DNA from: Warburgia ugandensis
Lineage: Eukaryota; Streptophyta; Magnoliopsida; Canellales; Canellaceae
NCBI GenBank assembly: GCA_035236585.1
Contig: CP141135.1
Location: 2,266,001-2,330,000, forward strand
Length of the DNA stretch: 64,000 nt
Direction: 5' to 3'
The position numbers and the translations under genes are program-made. Shown here one piece after another: positions 36,165-48,700 of the stretch. Each line of letters opens with the position of its first letter. The stretch's first letter is position 1. The notes below the pieces were generated by a model. That model was not told the origin of the DNA, searched no databases, and saw only the letters and a program-made list of their open reading frames with translations.

Positions 36165-37405
36165 ACAGAGTTGTACTAATTATTGGGAGGATCTAGCTTA
36201 TAAGCCATACCATGAAACTTTTTAAAAGAGTGATGGAGAAGAGGTTATGATATGAGATGAGTGTATTGGAAACTAGTTTGGTTTTATGCCTGCGAGGTTT
36301 ACCATAGAAGCTTTTTTCTGCTTAGATAATTGATAGAGAAATATAGAGAGATGAATAAAGACCTCTACATGGTTTTTATTGTCTTAGAAAAGACTTATGA
36401 TAGGGTTCCCAAAGAGTTAATATAGTGAGTGTTGGGCAATAAAGGAGTTTCGTGGGGACATAGATATAATTAGGGATATATATGAGGGAATGGTAACAAA
36501 TGTTAAGACTACTAACAGAGAAGTCAGTGATTTGATTTTGCTATCATTATAGGATTTCACAAGGAACGACATTGAGTCTGTACCTTTTTTAATTGGTTGT
36601 GGATGAGTTAACAAAACATCTGCAAGTTCTTTGTAGATGATATAGTTTTGATTAATAAGATAGGGGAGGGTATAAACACAAAGCTAGAGTTATTGAGAAA
36701 TGCATTAGAATTTAAAATATTTCATATTAGTTAAATTAAGATAAAGTATATAGAATGCAATTTTAGCAAGGAGTAGAGCACTATTAAAGATTGGTAACGA
36801 AGAAGTCTTCCTAAAAGAACACTTCTGATACTTGGGATCAATAATTCATGAGAGTGGAGAGATTAAGAGAGAGGTTACTCAAAGAATCCAAGCTGGTTGG
36901 AATAAATGGAGATGCACCTCTGAAGTTTTGTATGATTAGAAGGTGTCACTCAAATTGAAAGAAAAATTCTATGGGATGGCTGTAAGGCCGACCATGCTCT
37001 ATGAATCAGAAGTTTGACAGATAAGGAACAACATGTACATAGGATGAGTATCACCAAAATGTAGATGTTGAGATGGATGAGTGGTAAGATAAGAAAAGAT
37101 AGAATTAGAAATGAAGACACTAGAAGAAACTTAGAAGTAGCACCAATAGGTAACAAGATGAGGGAGATTAGACAACGCTAATCAAAAAAGAAATCAATTT
37201 AAAGGAGTAAGGCGATCCAAGTCCAAGGTTCTAAAAGGGCAAGGGGAACGCCCAATAGAACGTAGATGGAAGTGGTGAGAAAAGATTTAAAAACTTTTGG
37301 ACTAAATGAAGCCATGACACTTAATCAAGGAGAATAGAGGAACAAGATTCATATAATGGACCCCTAATCGAGATAAGGTCTTGATGATGACAATGACGAT
37401 GACTT
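36165..37405 (+). mobile_element. Decayed RTE LINE 3' half, copy 3
   Basis: It is collinear with the reverse complement of LINE copies 1 and 2 from TTGTACTAATTATTGGGAGG through the RT region (GAAACTAGTTTGGTTTTATG, GGTAACAAATGTTAAGACTA) to GGTCTTGATGATGAC. Stops are dense and internal deletions are present, so it is older or faster decaying than copies 1 and 2. Confidence 0.85.
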
Positions 37406-37522
37406 AGTATTCAAGGTGAATAAATGAAGAAGAGAGAATTGGAAAGGAGTCCACTATATACAAACATTGCTCGAACTAGAACGTTTTAGGAGATCATTTA
37501 GGTCCAATAGCTATATCATTCC

Positions 37523-37526
<4 letters not shown>

Positions 37527-37604
<78 letters not shown>
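37527..37604. repeat. Compound microsatellite (CT)26(CA)13
   Basis: Fifty-two bases of CT are followed directly by 26 bases of CA. It ends five bases before the TG start of the large TG...CA element. Confidence 0.95.
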
Positions 37605-37609
<5 letters not shown>

Positions 37610-38402
37610 TGTAACAACCCTCAAATTTGAGTTATTTATGGTGTAATTATATTATATTTAATTGAAATAAGATCAAGAATTTAATTCTATGAAAAATTGA
37701 ATTCCATAGAAGTGACACTTTTAAAAGCTCTAAATTCGAACTTGGAACTATAAAAAATAAAATGTACACATTGATACGATTCCAATGACAATAATTTTGT
37801 GTAAAACAGACATCAAAGTGAAAAATTATCAAGATATTACTAATTAGGGGGTCAAAATTGATATTGACACCTCTAGTTGTTTGATAGGTAATGCGATAGG
37901 TGGATCGCCATGTGTTGCTTGCCCCCTGCAATGGGTTCAGCCTGAGACAAAAAAGAAAGGGGGGTTGCTAGAAAAACTAGCTACCCAAAACCCGTAAAAA
38001 ACCCTCCTCCGATCTCCTACATGATCATAAAAATACCCTAATTGATTTCTGACTCCCCAAAGATCTTTCCCTTCTCCAGCGTGCCGAAACAAAGAAGACG
38101 ATTTAATCCCCTTCTCCTCCTCATCCTGCACTGAACGTAGCTCCCTCTTCATTCGATCTGCCTTTCAAGTGATGCACCATGCACAAAGCCCACCTTTGAT
38201 CACTATTCTTCGTTTTCTTTGTTGGCCAAGTCAGCCAAGCCTGACCACACGCGCACACCACCTTTCTCCCTTGCTTATGTTTTGGGTGGGTTATGGGTAG
38301 CGATTGAGCAGTAGCTACTGTAGACCCTCCATTGTTCCTCTCCCTCCATCTTCTTCTTCTCTGTCAGGCTCAAGCAGTGACCGAACAGGCAACCACCACC
38401 TC

Positions 38403-38406
<4 letters not shown>

Positions 38407-38446
<40 letters not shown>
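38407..38446. repeat. (CT)n microsatellite
   Basis: About twenty CT units. Read on the minus strand they give a meaningless Arg-Glu run. Confidence 0.95.
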
Positions 38447-38450
<4 letters not shown>

Positions 38451-40788
38451 TGAGTTGGCATGGGTGGACCCCACTACCAACACCTACCCTTAGCCTTGCA
38501 CCATGACCCCTTCTTTCGACCAATCCAGGAAGGCTCTCACAAATCCAAGAAAGTTGTTGTGATCCTTTTATTGTGGGGAACAATGCCCATCTTCCCGTTC
38601 ATTGATTAGAGAATATTTTGCCATTGGTTATGATCAGAAAGTCAATCGAACACCAGATCACCTGATCTTGGATCCATATTAGAGATCCTTTGTGATCCTT
38701 ATGGCACATAGATCAAGATCCATATTAGAGATCTTTGATTTGGAGCATTTTGAGGCAATCTAGGATATCTTAATCAATGGCTAAGATTAGTAGAGATATA
38801 CAAGTATGAAATTGGATCAAAATACCTTTCAAATGATTCATTGAGATTGTTTAATCAGAGTTACTAATTTATTCTTCAATCTAGAATGATCAGGTAGATA
38901 GTCATAGCTAGATCACTACAGATAGTGTAGATCAAGTACCTTTGAGACGATCAGTTGACAATCCAGCAACATAGATAGCCGGATATCCTTCAGATTAACC
39001 TACGAGAGGTAGGATTATTGTCTTAACCACTTAATTTCCTTGATTTGGTGGTAATTAGTTAAAGTCAAGTATAATTTACATATAAATGTACTTGATTAGT
39101 TGGTTAAATGAGAAATTAACTAAAATGGACATGGTATGAGTATGATCACTTAAGAATATGTTATGATATAATTAAGAAAGGTACCTGATAGTTATTAGTA
39201 GTGCCGATTCTGCATAATCTAATTATCACCAACCAAGGTGGACCTCAGCTTGAGATTCAACAGTCATGAACCATTGGATTGTATTGAAGCATAGCATATT
39301 AAGATATGAAAATATAATGTTTGCTTTATAGCTAAGAATCGAAGTAGTGTATCCAGGTAGTGGGATTAAGGTGGATTGATTTAGACTAGAGTCTAATCAT
39401 GATTTGAGAGGTACAAATGAGTAATTCTTCATCTGAGGTTGGTGATGATAATAAATAATGGGCATATTTCTATTTGAAATTACATATTATTTTTGCATTA
39501 GCTTAGTATTTATAAATGAATTCTATGCATTTATTATTATACTGTGGTTCTTATTGAAACATATATCTTATTTGTGACTAATGCATATGTGCATGATTTT
39601 ATTAAGTATCATTTTTTCATGGACGCATGATTTGACTATGATGAGTCATATTTTATATGTGACAGTGGAAGTAATTGATTTTGGTATGATTTCATGACCT
39701 GTGAAGTAATTAAATGGTAATTTGATTTACTATTGCACATTGAGGTGAGTGTATGCCCTATTTTATCAACTTGTTTTACCATGGACTTAGCAGAGGAGGC
39801 TTGATGGTTAATCCTTAAGAGGCTAACCCTGAGATAAGAGGTAGTGCTTTGGGATAGAGAGCCACATGTAATTCAATATTTACTAGAGGATTTCATTCTA
39901 TTTATCAACTTTTAAGTTGTTGGATGATTTTTGTGTGGATTTATGACGAGCATTTCTACCTGATAGATGCTATGACAATAGGGTTGATAGGGTTCACCAC
40001 CCACCCTCTGACTTTGTGATGATGATGATTAGACACATGCCTCATGGAAGGGTAAACATTGTAGGGAGTGGTATCATGAGTAATCTATGCTATGGTTCTA
40101 ATCCTTGCCCATGTGAGACATACACTTAGTCTTCTTTTTTGGTGTCGATGGGGAGCAACAATTGATAAATTCGGTAGTTAGTTATTACTATAGCTTAGTG
40201 GTCCATGTATTTATTAACTGTTGAATTTATTTGACACATTGCATTGATGTAATTTTTGATAATCTTGGGACCCATGTGTGAAGGTGCCCTTCATGATAAT
40301 GCGCATATTTATTGATATTCTTCGACTTTTTATGCTTTGCTTTGATATGGTTTTGTTGTATGTATGAACTTTAGAAGTTTAGTTGATTTAGCATGTTTTA
40401 AGATACTTGGTTGGGGTGAGTTACATCAATTTGATATTGGCATTTTCACAAGCTTGAGAGGCCTTACATACTTAACATGTTTTGGAATGCAAGTGGTGTG
40501 GATGCATTTCCTTGCTTTAAGTAATTTTATGAGCTAAATGCCCCGACTATTGTATCTAATTTGGTTGGTTTTGTGTGTTATTTATGCTCTACTCTATTTC
40601 TATTTACTCATTATTGAGATCATCTCAGAATTGTTCTGTGAGAAAAATATTTATCGCATGCCCTGAAACTTGATAATTGACTATTCATATTATATTGAAT
40701 GTTTGTGGATTTCTATTATTATTATTGTTGTTGTCACTTATACAAAGCATAGCTTGTTGAGGCATTTCGATGTTTTTGCAATGCCTCA

Positions 40789-40810
40789 GAGAGAGAGAGA
40801 GAGAGAGAGG
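40789..40810. repeat. (GA)n microsatellite
   Basis: About eleven GA units within the putative LTR. Confidence 0.9.
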
Positions 40811-41790
40811 TAAGGCACACAAACAAATAGTAAGTGAGGGCAATGTATAGAGAAGATTTCATCAATGTAGAGGTTTGTTAAACCCCACCGTTGAATATTG
40901 TAGATGAACTATATATCCATGTATATGAATTACACTTTTGTGATTCTGATGTATGGTAGTATCTTATTGGATGTGATGACTGTGTATGAATAGACTCTGG
41001 GTAATATCGTTTTTTTTTTTTTAATTTTTACTCAACTATTGAGGTATTTGGTTTTATTGAAAATTAGTGTATAGTCTGGATGGATATGGAGACTGAGTAT
41101 CCCATATTGGGTGTTTATGTTTATTATGTTTATCACGTGTTTATTGCATTGTATGCATTAAGTGCGTTGGTCCAAAATACATAAGAGAGTGTCGGATTCT
41201 CGGTAGAAATGAAAAGATAATTTTACCGTTATTTGCAATTTTGTAGGTCATATGATCCCGGAGTTTTTGAACAAATACTTTTTATTCAAAGTTTTTGTTT
41301 TCGGTCAATTTTAAAATTGAAACTTTTAATAAGAAATCCCGATTTTTTAAAAGCTTGTGCTTATATGACGTGGAAAAACCGGGTGTCACACACGCAAATC
41401 ATGACAAGAAGCAGTAACTATTCCTATTTTTGTGTGTACGAAACTATAAGCAAAGAAATTTTTGTTTTTACTTTTGCCGTGCCTCCATGCTCAATTCTGT
41501 GAACATCGAAAGAACTTGGTTTGATTGTGCGTAGGCGAGTGTTAATTTCTCAGTGGGCTTTCAGCTTATTAATTTTATATACTTCCCGATTGTTACTAGT
41601 TGCAGAGGTATTACTTCCTTGAAGGTGTTAGGAGTTCTTCGGGGAAATGTTCTGAGCTTCGTAGCTTATTGGAAATGATGTAATGGAAAAATGTCTTGAT
41701 CTCTGTTGTTGTGGAATGAATCGCAATGAGAATTTAGCTGGGGAATTTACATTTAGAGCATTTTCCTCTTGCAATCAATATTGAACATGT

Positions 41791-41886
41791 AACGCCATTG
41801 GAAAGAACAGAAAAGACACTGAAACGCCATTGGAAAGAACAGAAAAGACACTGAAACGCCATTGGACAGAACAGAAAAGACACTGA
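41791..41886. repeat. 32-bp minisatellite, three units
   Basis: Exact period 32, with starts at 41791, 41823 and 41855. Each unit begins AACGCCATTGGA and ends AGACACTGA; unit 3 differs by one base (GGACAGA for GGAAAGA). The very low divergence implies a recent expansion. Confidence 0.95.
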
Positions 41887-43173
41887 AATTATAACAGTCA
41901 ATCTTGACTTGAAAATGATAGAGGATTACTAAGCCTATGGCAGGAGCAATCTTGGTCAGTAGTTTAGAGAATTTGGAATTCATGATAACAGAAATAGCAG
42001 CTTCGGAACAGTAAGTGTGACGTTTTCATTCTGCTTCACTAGCATATTCTCATGGTCTCATCCTTGAGGAAGTCATCTCAATGGTATTTACAGGGCGAAA
42101 ATGGGCACCTCCGTTGTGTGGAAATACTGTTCCTCATGTAACGAAGTTTGCGACAGAATTTCCCTTCAAGAGGAAATCAAATTTACGGTAGAATACAAGG
42201 ATAAGGCATCATCACTATCCAACCAATCAATGGTTCCAAATATGAATTCAAACTAACCATGTGAGAAGCCAAATTTGAGCAACTGTTGAGCTAGATCTAA
42301 GGATACAGCTTTTATCCTTTCACGCCCTCCCTCAAACTCATTGTAGAAACAACTTTGAATTTGTCACAAAATCATTTTGAGTGCCCATATGCAACTCGAT
42401 CACTTGTAGCAACAAAAAACTCTTTCAATAGTCCCTTTGCAGCCCTCTCACACATAAAATGATAATCAACACTTGGCTATGCTTTGTGCGTGCACGAAAG
42501 ATGGGGTTGGCAATCAGGTAGATTGAGCCAATATGGTTACATTGAAGCTCTTTTAACAAGAATTGAACCCAACAAAGATCAGCAGCACTAGAAGCAAGAG
42601 CTCCATATCCTCCCTCAATGTTCAATCTAGAGACTGTAGGTTGCTTTCTAGAACATTAGATTGGAATCCAAAAACAAGCAGCACTCGTCGGTTGACTTCC
42701 GATCATGAGGTGAGGTCGGCTAATTTGCATTACTATGAGCACGTTGAGTGTATTCATTTGTTGCAGAAAAGGTGAGACCATGTGAAAATGTGCCCTTGGT
42801 TTAACATAAAATGCGGATGACTGCATAAAAGTGAGAGGTGGAAGGGTTATGCATGAACTAACAAACTTTTGTTCACTGCATAACTAATATCTGATCTCGT
42901 AAGAGTTAAGTATTGAGGAGCTCCAGACAATATAGAGTTGCATCTGAGAATTGCTCACCATCTAAGATTAAGAGTTTGTTTCCATTTTTACTGTTGTTCA
43001 GACAGGCTTGGGATCTAAGATGTGGGGCCTTCTTGAGGAGGTCTAGAGAGTACTTACTTTGAGAGAGGTGTAGCTGACTGGCTGTCCAAAGAACTTCCAT
43101 TCCTAGTAATGAAGAAGTCCAAGGTCTCGATATCAAATGTTTGAGAGAAGAACAAGATCAAATCTGAGATACC

Positions 43174-43392
43174 AGAGTTGCCGTTGTGTGACCTCAAGGT
43201 CACAGGTTTAAGGCATTGAAACAGCTTCTTGCATGGAAGAGTTATCGTAGTGTCACTCCGAGGTCATGGGTTCAAGACGTGGAAACAACCTCTTATAAAA
43301 TGCAAAGTAAGACCGTGTACTATTAACCCTTGTGGTCCGTCCCTTTCCTAAACTCTAAATACGTGGAAGCGTCGTGCACCAGGACTGCCCTT
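43174..43392 (+). mobile_element. Au-type SINE, copy 3, with partial tandem duplication
   Basis: Two overlapping SINE segments lie head to tail. The first (about 43174-43236) has GTGACCTCAAGGTCACAGGT then AACAGCTTCTTGCATGG. The second (about 43239-43392) repeats the box B region GGTCATGGGTTCAAGACG and continues to GACTGCCC. Neither has an intact 5' box A. It lies inside the copia relic. Confidence 0.82.
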
Positions 43393-43691
43393 AGATAATG
43401 CTGTGGTCCACTACAGTATAGTGCATGTTGTAAGGAAAGTGAGAACTCATCAAATCTTACATGCCGATAGACAAAAGTTTACTTTGTTTCTGGATCGAAA
43501 AAGAGATAACCTTCTGATTATACGCATAATCTAGAAATATGCACCGTTTGCCTTTTGGTTAAGCTTGGAACGATTATATGAAATTACCAAGGGGTAACAT
43601 GCACATCCAAACGTCTACAATGTACTGTATTCTGGCCATCTCCCAAACAAGACTTAAAGAGGCCATTTCCCATTCCAAATTGGGGGAGGCA

Positions 43692-43831
43692 GGGGCAGTT
43701 CTAGTGCATGAAGCTTCCACATATATGGGTTCCAGGGAAGGTACAGACTATAAGAAGCTGTTTTTGTACCTTGAACCCGTGACCTCAAGGTCACACAACT
43801 ACAATTTTACCATTGCACCAAGGCTTTCCTT
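43692..43831 (-). mobile_element. Au-type SINE, copy 4, internally deleted
   Basis: On the minus strand it runs GGAAAGCCTTGGTGCAATGG, GTGACCTTGAGGTCACGGG with TTCAAGG box B, then a body shortened to about 140 bp and GAAGCTTCATGCACTAGAAC-type sequence at the 3' side. It lies inside the copia relic. Confidence 0.82.
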
Positions 43832-44412
43832 CTATCAAGCATTTATATAGTAGTCTTCTAGGCAAAATTCTTTTGGTTAGTTTGGCTTAATCATAGTTTA
43901 AAAATTTTAAAACTCACCTCGACTCAAATAGTAGTCTAGTCAATTTAACTCGACGCGACTCTTGGGCGACCAAAAAATACTCGAGTGTAATTTTAAATAA
44001 AATCCTTTTTGGTTGATAATTATATCTAATTTTTTTCCTTTTGTATGCACAATAGTTGTTAAGCTACTTGGTTATGATAAGATATTGTTGTTGAGAGGCC
44101 CCATGCTCATATCTCCAACCAGATCTAGTGCCTTTTATTATGCAACTATTTGACTTAATTTGCTATCAAGTCGACTGATGATTTTTCCCATCAAACTGCG
44201 AGTCTTAGAACTATGGGCTCAATCAAGCAAGCAAGGTTCATCTCAACAACATGCCTATGTAAACATTCAGTAAGCCTATTTTGTTGGGGCGTGTATGCAC
44301 CATGAAATAAATTGCCCACTGCTACTCTCACTAAACGTGTTTTGTTAAACAATTTGCCCTTGAATTCTCTACCTTCACTCTTTACAGGCGCAACGATAAA
44401 AGTTCTTGTCAC

Positions 44413-45711
44413 GTTACTATAGACGTAAAAACAGCTTCTTACAAAGCATGATAAAATTATATACTTTCAGCTTCCGTGACCGGCTTTTTTGCTCAGTCGG
44501 TAGGGGCTGCCCACTAGTCAGTCAAGACTTGAACTTAAAAAAAATTCCAAACCAGAAGCTAACACTCAGAAAAGACAGATGTGACGTTGCTTTTATTTTG
44601 GAGAAAAAAAAATCCTTCTACTTCCATAATTGGCAAAGATAGATGTGACCTTGCTTTTATTTGTGGCTAAAAAATGTCCAGCCTGACCGAAATAAATCGT
44701 CCACTTGTGACCACAACAAAGTCTTAGGGTAGGTCCCCATGCGTCGAGGTGCAGCGCTTCTGAAACAAGTCATGAGGTCTAACATCATGCAGCGGTTTAG
44801 TGTTAAGAACACGGAAAAGGATGCATCCATCTTGGGCTCTCCTTTAAATGATCTGATTCGTTCATCATATTTGACTTATCTTTGATTGACCATTTCTCAA
44901 ATTTTAAGACCGTTGGATGATTTGAGCCATGCCATCATTTGCTTTTAAATTATATCAACTAAAATATTCATCTAAAAAATTTACTAGCTAAAAACTTTCA
45001 ATGGACATGAATTTTGATGTACAACTTAAATAGGAGATGTCAAATAAGATAAACAGTTTAGATCATCAAAAGTTGAGACCTATCTAATTTGCATGCCTTC
45101 CAGATCCTGCCAAAACTAACTCTTTTTAGTACCAGCGATGAATATCCAAGTAAATGCAGCTATCAGGTCCTTTTCTTTGATTGTTCCTATCCATTATAGA
45201 GTAGACAGAATTTGGCAATGTCGACGAAGCATGTCGTTTTGGGGTTGTATCTTACACACGTGCATCTATATAGTCTAGACCATTAATCCAGTCGGACCAT
45301 TGCGTATAAAGACGATCCAACGTGATCTCATCCGTAAGATTAAGGCGTAGCAGAATCAAGGCTTCAGTTTTGTCCTAACATAACATGAATCAGTTTATTA
45401 GCTCTACTGATCATCACAGAATCAATTGAAACAGGGTGTACATGGGGCCACAGAGGATCATCCAATGGACGAGATATTTGGAGCATGACCCATCTAGACC
45501 GTGATCCATATTCTGAACGGTGGAGATTTCCCAAAAAATGTGAGCCCACACGTATTTTGTCCAAGAGCATTTCTTAGTAACGCAATACATGACGCAAGAT
45601 ACCGTATTACAATCCTACGTGTCCAACCAAGCCCCATGCATATATTCCCTCTTATCTACATCCACACTCCACAGAGCAGCTCCAAAAAGAAAAGAACAGA
45701 AAAATAAAAAA
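44413..45711. other. Region upstream of the ferredoxin-MBL gene
   Basis: I see no gene. The proximal 100 bp hold an A/T-rich CATATATT-type box near 45,637 that could serve as a core promoter, then an A-rich leader ending AAAAAATG. A tRNA-like trace near 44,485-44,530 (GCTCAGTCGGTAGG) is too short to call. Confidence 0.4.
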
Positions 45712-48700
45712 ATGCAAGGAAGTCTAGCAGTGCGGGACACTTCGACTGCAATTTCTGGGTGCCGTGGCCTGTCGCCGGCCGGAAAAATTTGTAGAGAGAG
45801 GAACATCGGCCGGAATATCGTGTCGGTGAGAGCGAGCGTTACGACGAACGAGTCTCGCAAGCGACGGCCCCAGAACGTTGATGGGGAGTTCTTCGTGGGT
45901 AAGGATGGTTAGATTGGTTTCCTGGAAAACCTTCTGAAAGATTATCCAAGGAGACTTGTGGTGGTGTTTAGATGAGATGAAATGATATCTTTTCATCTTA
46001 TTGTTAGTGGTGCTTGAGATGAAAGTGATTTCATCTTATTAGTCGTGTTTTCAGTTATCTTAGCTGAATTTGGGTCATCTCAGGCCACCTCACTTCATCG
46101 GCTTTGTTTAGGGTTTTTATTTGAAGAAAATGTAGAACATTTTTTGTTGGATCATATCTTGCGAATGAGATATCAGTTTCCACTGTTAATAGTTTTCGGT
46201 CTAGTCTAGTTTTTTTTTTTTACCCCCTTTTTTCCTATATTTTTTCTTGGGTTTTTATTTTATTTCAATCATACACTCTGACTCACATACTTTCCTGAAT
46301 CTAATCTCCGGTCAAAAGCAAAAGTGGTAACTTGAACCTGTGACTAAGTTTACTTCAGATGAGATGCCAAGTCATTTCTATGACCAACTGCGCTGGATAT
46401 TTTTTTATGGCTGCACTCTAGATAAAGGGTGCTGATTGTTTTTAGTTCTCTATTTTTTCTTTTTTATTCTTGTAATTGATTTACATTTATTTTTTATTTT
46501 TTTAAGATCATCGAAATACAATTACTAAAATTGTTTTTGCGCTTGCAGATCACAGGTGTATAGATTGTGATGCCTGCCGTTGGATAGCCCCAGTAAGTTG
46601 CAAATTTTCCTTTTTTTCACTTTTTTTGGGATTGAGCGCGATATGCAATTTTTTGGGCCCACAAGGCTGACCATGTGTGTGATCAAGGCCGTTGAATTTG
46701 TAAGACAAAAAATACAAAACGCCATGGTTCTGGTCTCATATCATACCGATATCCAGTCCAGAAGATGTTGTCCGACAAAAACCAACGGTATAAAATTTAT
46801 TAGTGGAACGGTAAGATAGTCTTTCAGATCAAGAGTCTAGAACAATTGGATCAAGGTGAAATCAGCAGCAATGGGACAGATCAAAAGTTACCTGTTAGAC
46901 TGACGGATTAGATTGTGTCAATGTCTAACATGGGGTCGGTGTGATTGATGAGATCAAAATAGAGCCATAGATAAGTATGGCCCTCCTGATACTTGGATAT
47001 ACTTGGTAGTCTGCCTATCTGCAGGCCTACTTCGAGATCTATGATCAACTCAAGATTGGTTTGATGCCACTTATTAATCACTTTTACTAGAAATTAATAG
47101 CATTTTGTTCAAATGGCTACAGTAATCTTATAGGCAGTTATGCAGAATGTTGTTGGTGTTTTATTCACTAATTTTCTTACTACCTGATTCTAATTAAATT
47201 TAGCTTAAATCTGACCGAGTTTCTAATCATAGATCTTGGACGAATCATCGATCATAGTCTAAGTATGATGATTTGAACGCGATTACATGCCTTGATAGAG
47301 TTAAACAAGTGAAAGACTGCTTGTTTTGATGCATGTAGCACTTCATATTTTGAAGTTAGTTCATCATAAATTCATAACAACAAGATTAAGCATAAACCAA
47401 TTGTTGAACCAAAGACTTCTTTGAATTCTTACTTGAGTTATCTGTTAATTGCTTGAATCTTTGCAGCAAACATTTTCTCAAGTTGACGATCAATCGGCAG
47501 TCCTTAAACAGCCAAGTTCTGAGGAAGAAAGACTAAGAGCTCTTCAGGTACCATCTCATGACAGTTTGCTTGTATATGTTCTTGCAGTAGTGCCTGCATG
47601 GCATGCAGAGTTTTCCCAAGTGTTCTTGTGGCTTAAGAGTATAACAAAAAGATAAAGGGGCAGCCCCGGTGCACGAAGCTCCCGCTTATGCAGGGTCTAG
47701 GGAAGGGGCGGACCACAAGGGTCAATAGTATGCAGCCTTACCTTGCATTTTGCAGGAGGCTGTTTCCACGCCTTGAACCTGTGACCTCAAGGTCACACGA
47801 CAACAACTCTACTGTTGCGTTAAGGCTCCCCTTCAAGAAGATATGGAAATTGTATGCCTGAATAGTTCAACTCTTCTGCCTTGTTCTTGATGTGTGGAAT
47901 TTTGCATTCTTTCAGGCCCTGCTTTGCTGCCCAACAAGCTCAATTCACACTGAGAAGCCTCCCCGTGATATCTTGGACGTGCAGAAAACCTTCCCTCTTC
48001 CAATCAATGAGCAGAGGCTTCCTGTAATTCAATGTTTATTTTATCACTTGTTCATAGTTTGCTGTTTCTGCTGTACTGAGAGCTAGTAAATGTCATGGAC
48101 TTCTCTGATACTTGGTTCTACTTTTTCACTTGTTTCAAATGAACTCTGGAGTGTTATTTGCTGGATCATAGCTCAGCTATCTTACTATAATGATTCCACA
48201 TCTTCGTTGGTAGTGACACAAGTGCCCGTGCACACTTTTTGATCCAGTTTGAAATTCACTGAGTCCTAGAATCCTTCCATCATTGCAAAAGTTCCAAACT
48301 TATCTGTATTGTTATTCTAGATTTTCCTTGCCTTACGTTTTATCATTTCCTGACGAATGCTTTCAGGGTGTCTATCACTGTGGTTATCATTCTGAAAAAT
48401 CATATGGTGCAACTTCTTATCTCATTGTTCATCCGGATGGAAACATACTTGTTGACAGGTAACTTTAAGATTCACCTGTAAGGCGTCCATAGTTTATTCA
48501 ACACAAACTTTATGGATTCCAGCAATTTTTATCTGGAAGAACAGATGATAACAGGAAGACAAACAGTTAGAACATAAAGTTTCTGCAATTTTTATTCTCA
48601 TCACTCTGTCATGGGGACTTGTCGATTTGCAGCCCAAGTTACAAAGGAAAACTGGCCCGTACCATCGAGATGCTTGGAGGAGCACGCTACATGTTTTTGA

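Larger units (their letters stand above)
37610..41390 (+). mobile_element. Putative 3.8-kb solo LTR or non-autonomous LTR element
   Basis: The ends TGTAACAACCC (37610) and GGGTGTCACA (41390) form an imperfect inverted pair of the TGTRACACCC type common at plant gypsy LTRs. The flanks CTCAC and CACAC/CACGC are at best an imperfect target duplication. The interior has no gag-pol frame, only (CT)n at 38407-38446 and (GA)n at 40789-40810. Long Tat/Ogre-like LTRs reach this size. The ends are seen; the class is inferred. Confidence 0.45.
42395..44412 (-). pseudogene. Decayed Ty1/copia element (integrase, RT, RNase H)
   Basis: Read on the minus strand, an integrase remnant lies at 44412-44191 (GREFKG, YTPQQNRLTECLHRHV). 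The end of reverse transcriptase lies at about 43136-42906 (LLGMEVLWTASQLHLSQSK, YSLDLLKKA). RNase H/tether text lies at about 42625-42395 (GGYGALASSAADLCWVQF, LLKELQCNH, ARTKH). This is the copia order IN-RT-RH. Stops and shifts abound and no LTRs are recognised. Two Au SINE insertions lie between the integrase and RT remnants. Confidence 0.8.

Noticed and set aside
38275..38583. 102-codon minus-strand frame
   Set aside because: Much of it is an Arg-Glu run from a (CT)n microsatellite in the putative LTR.
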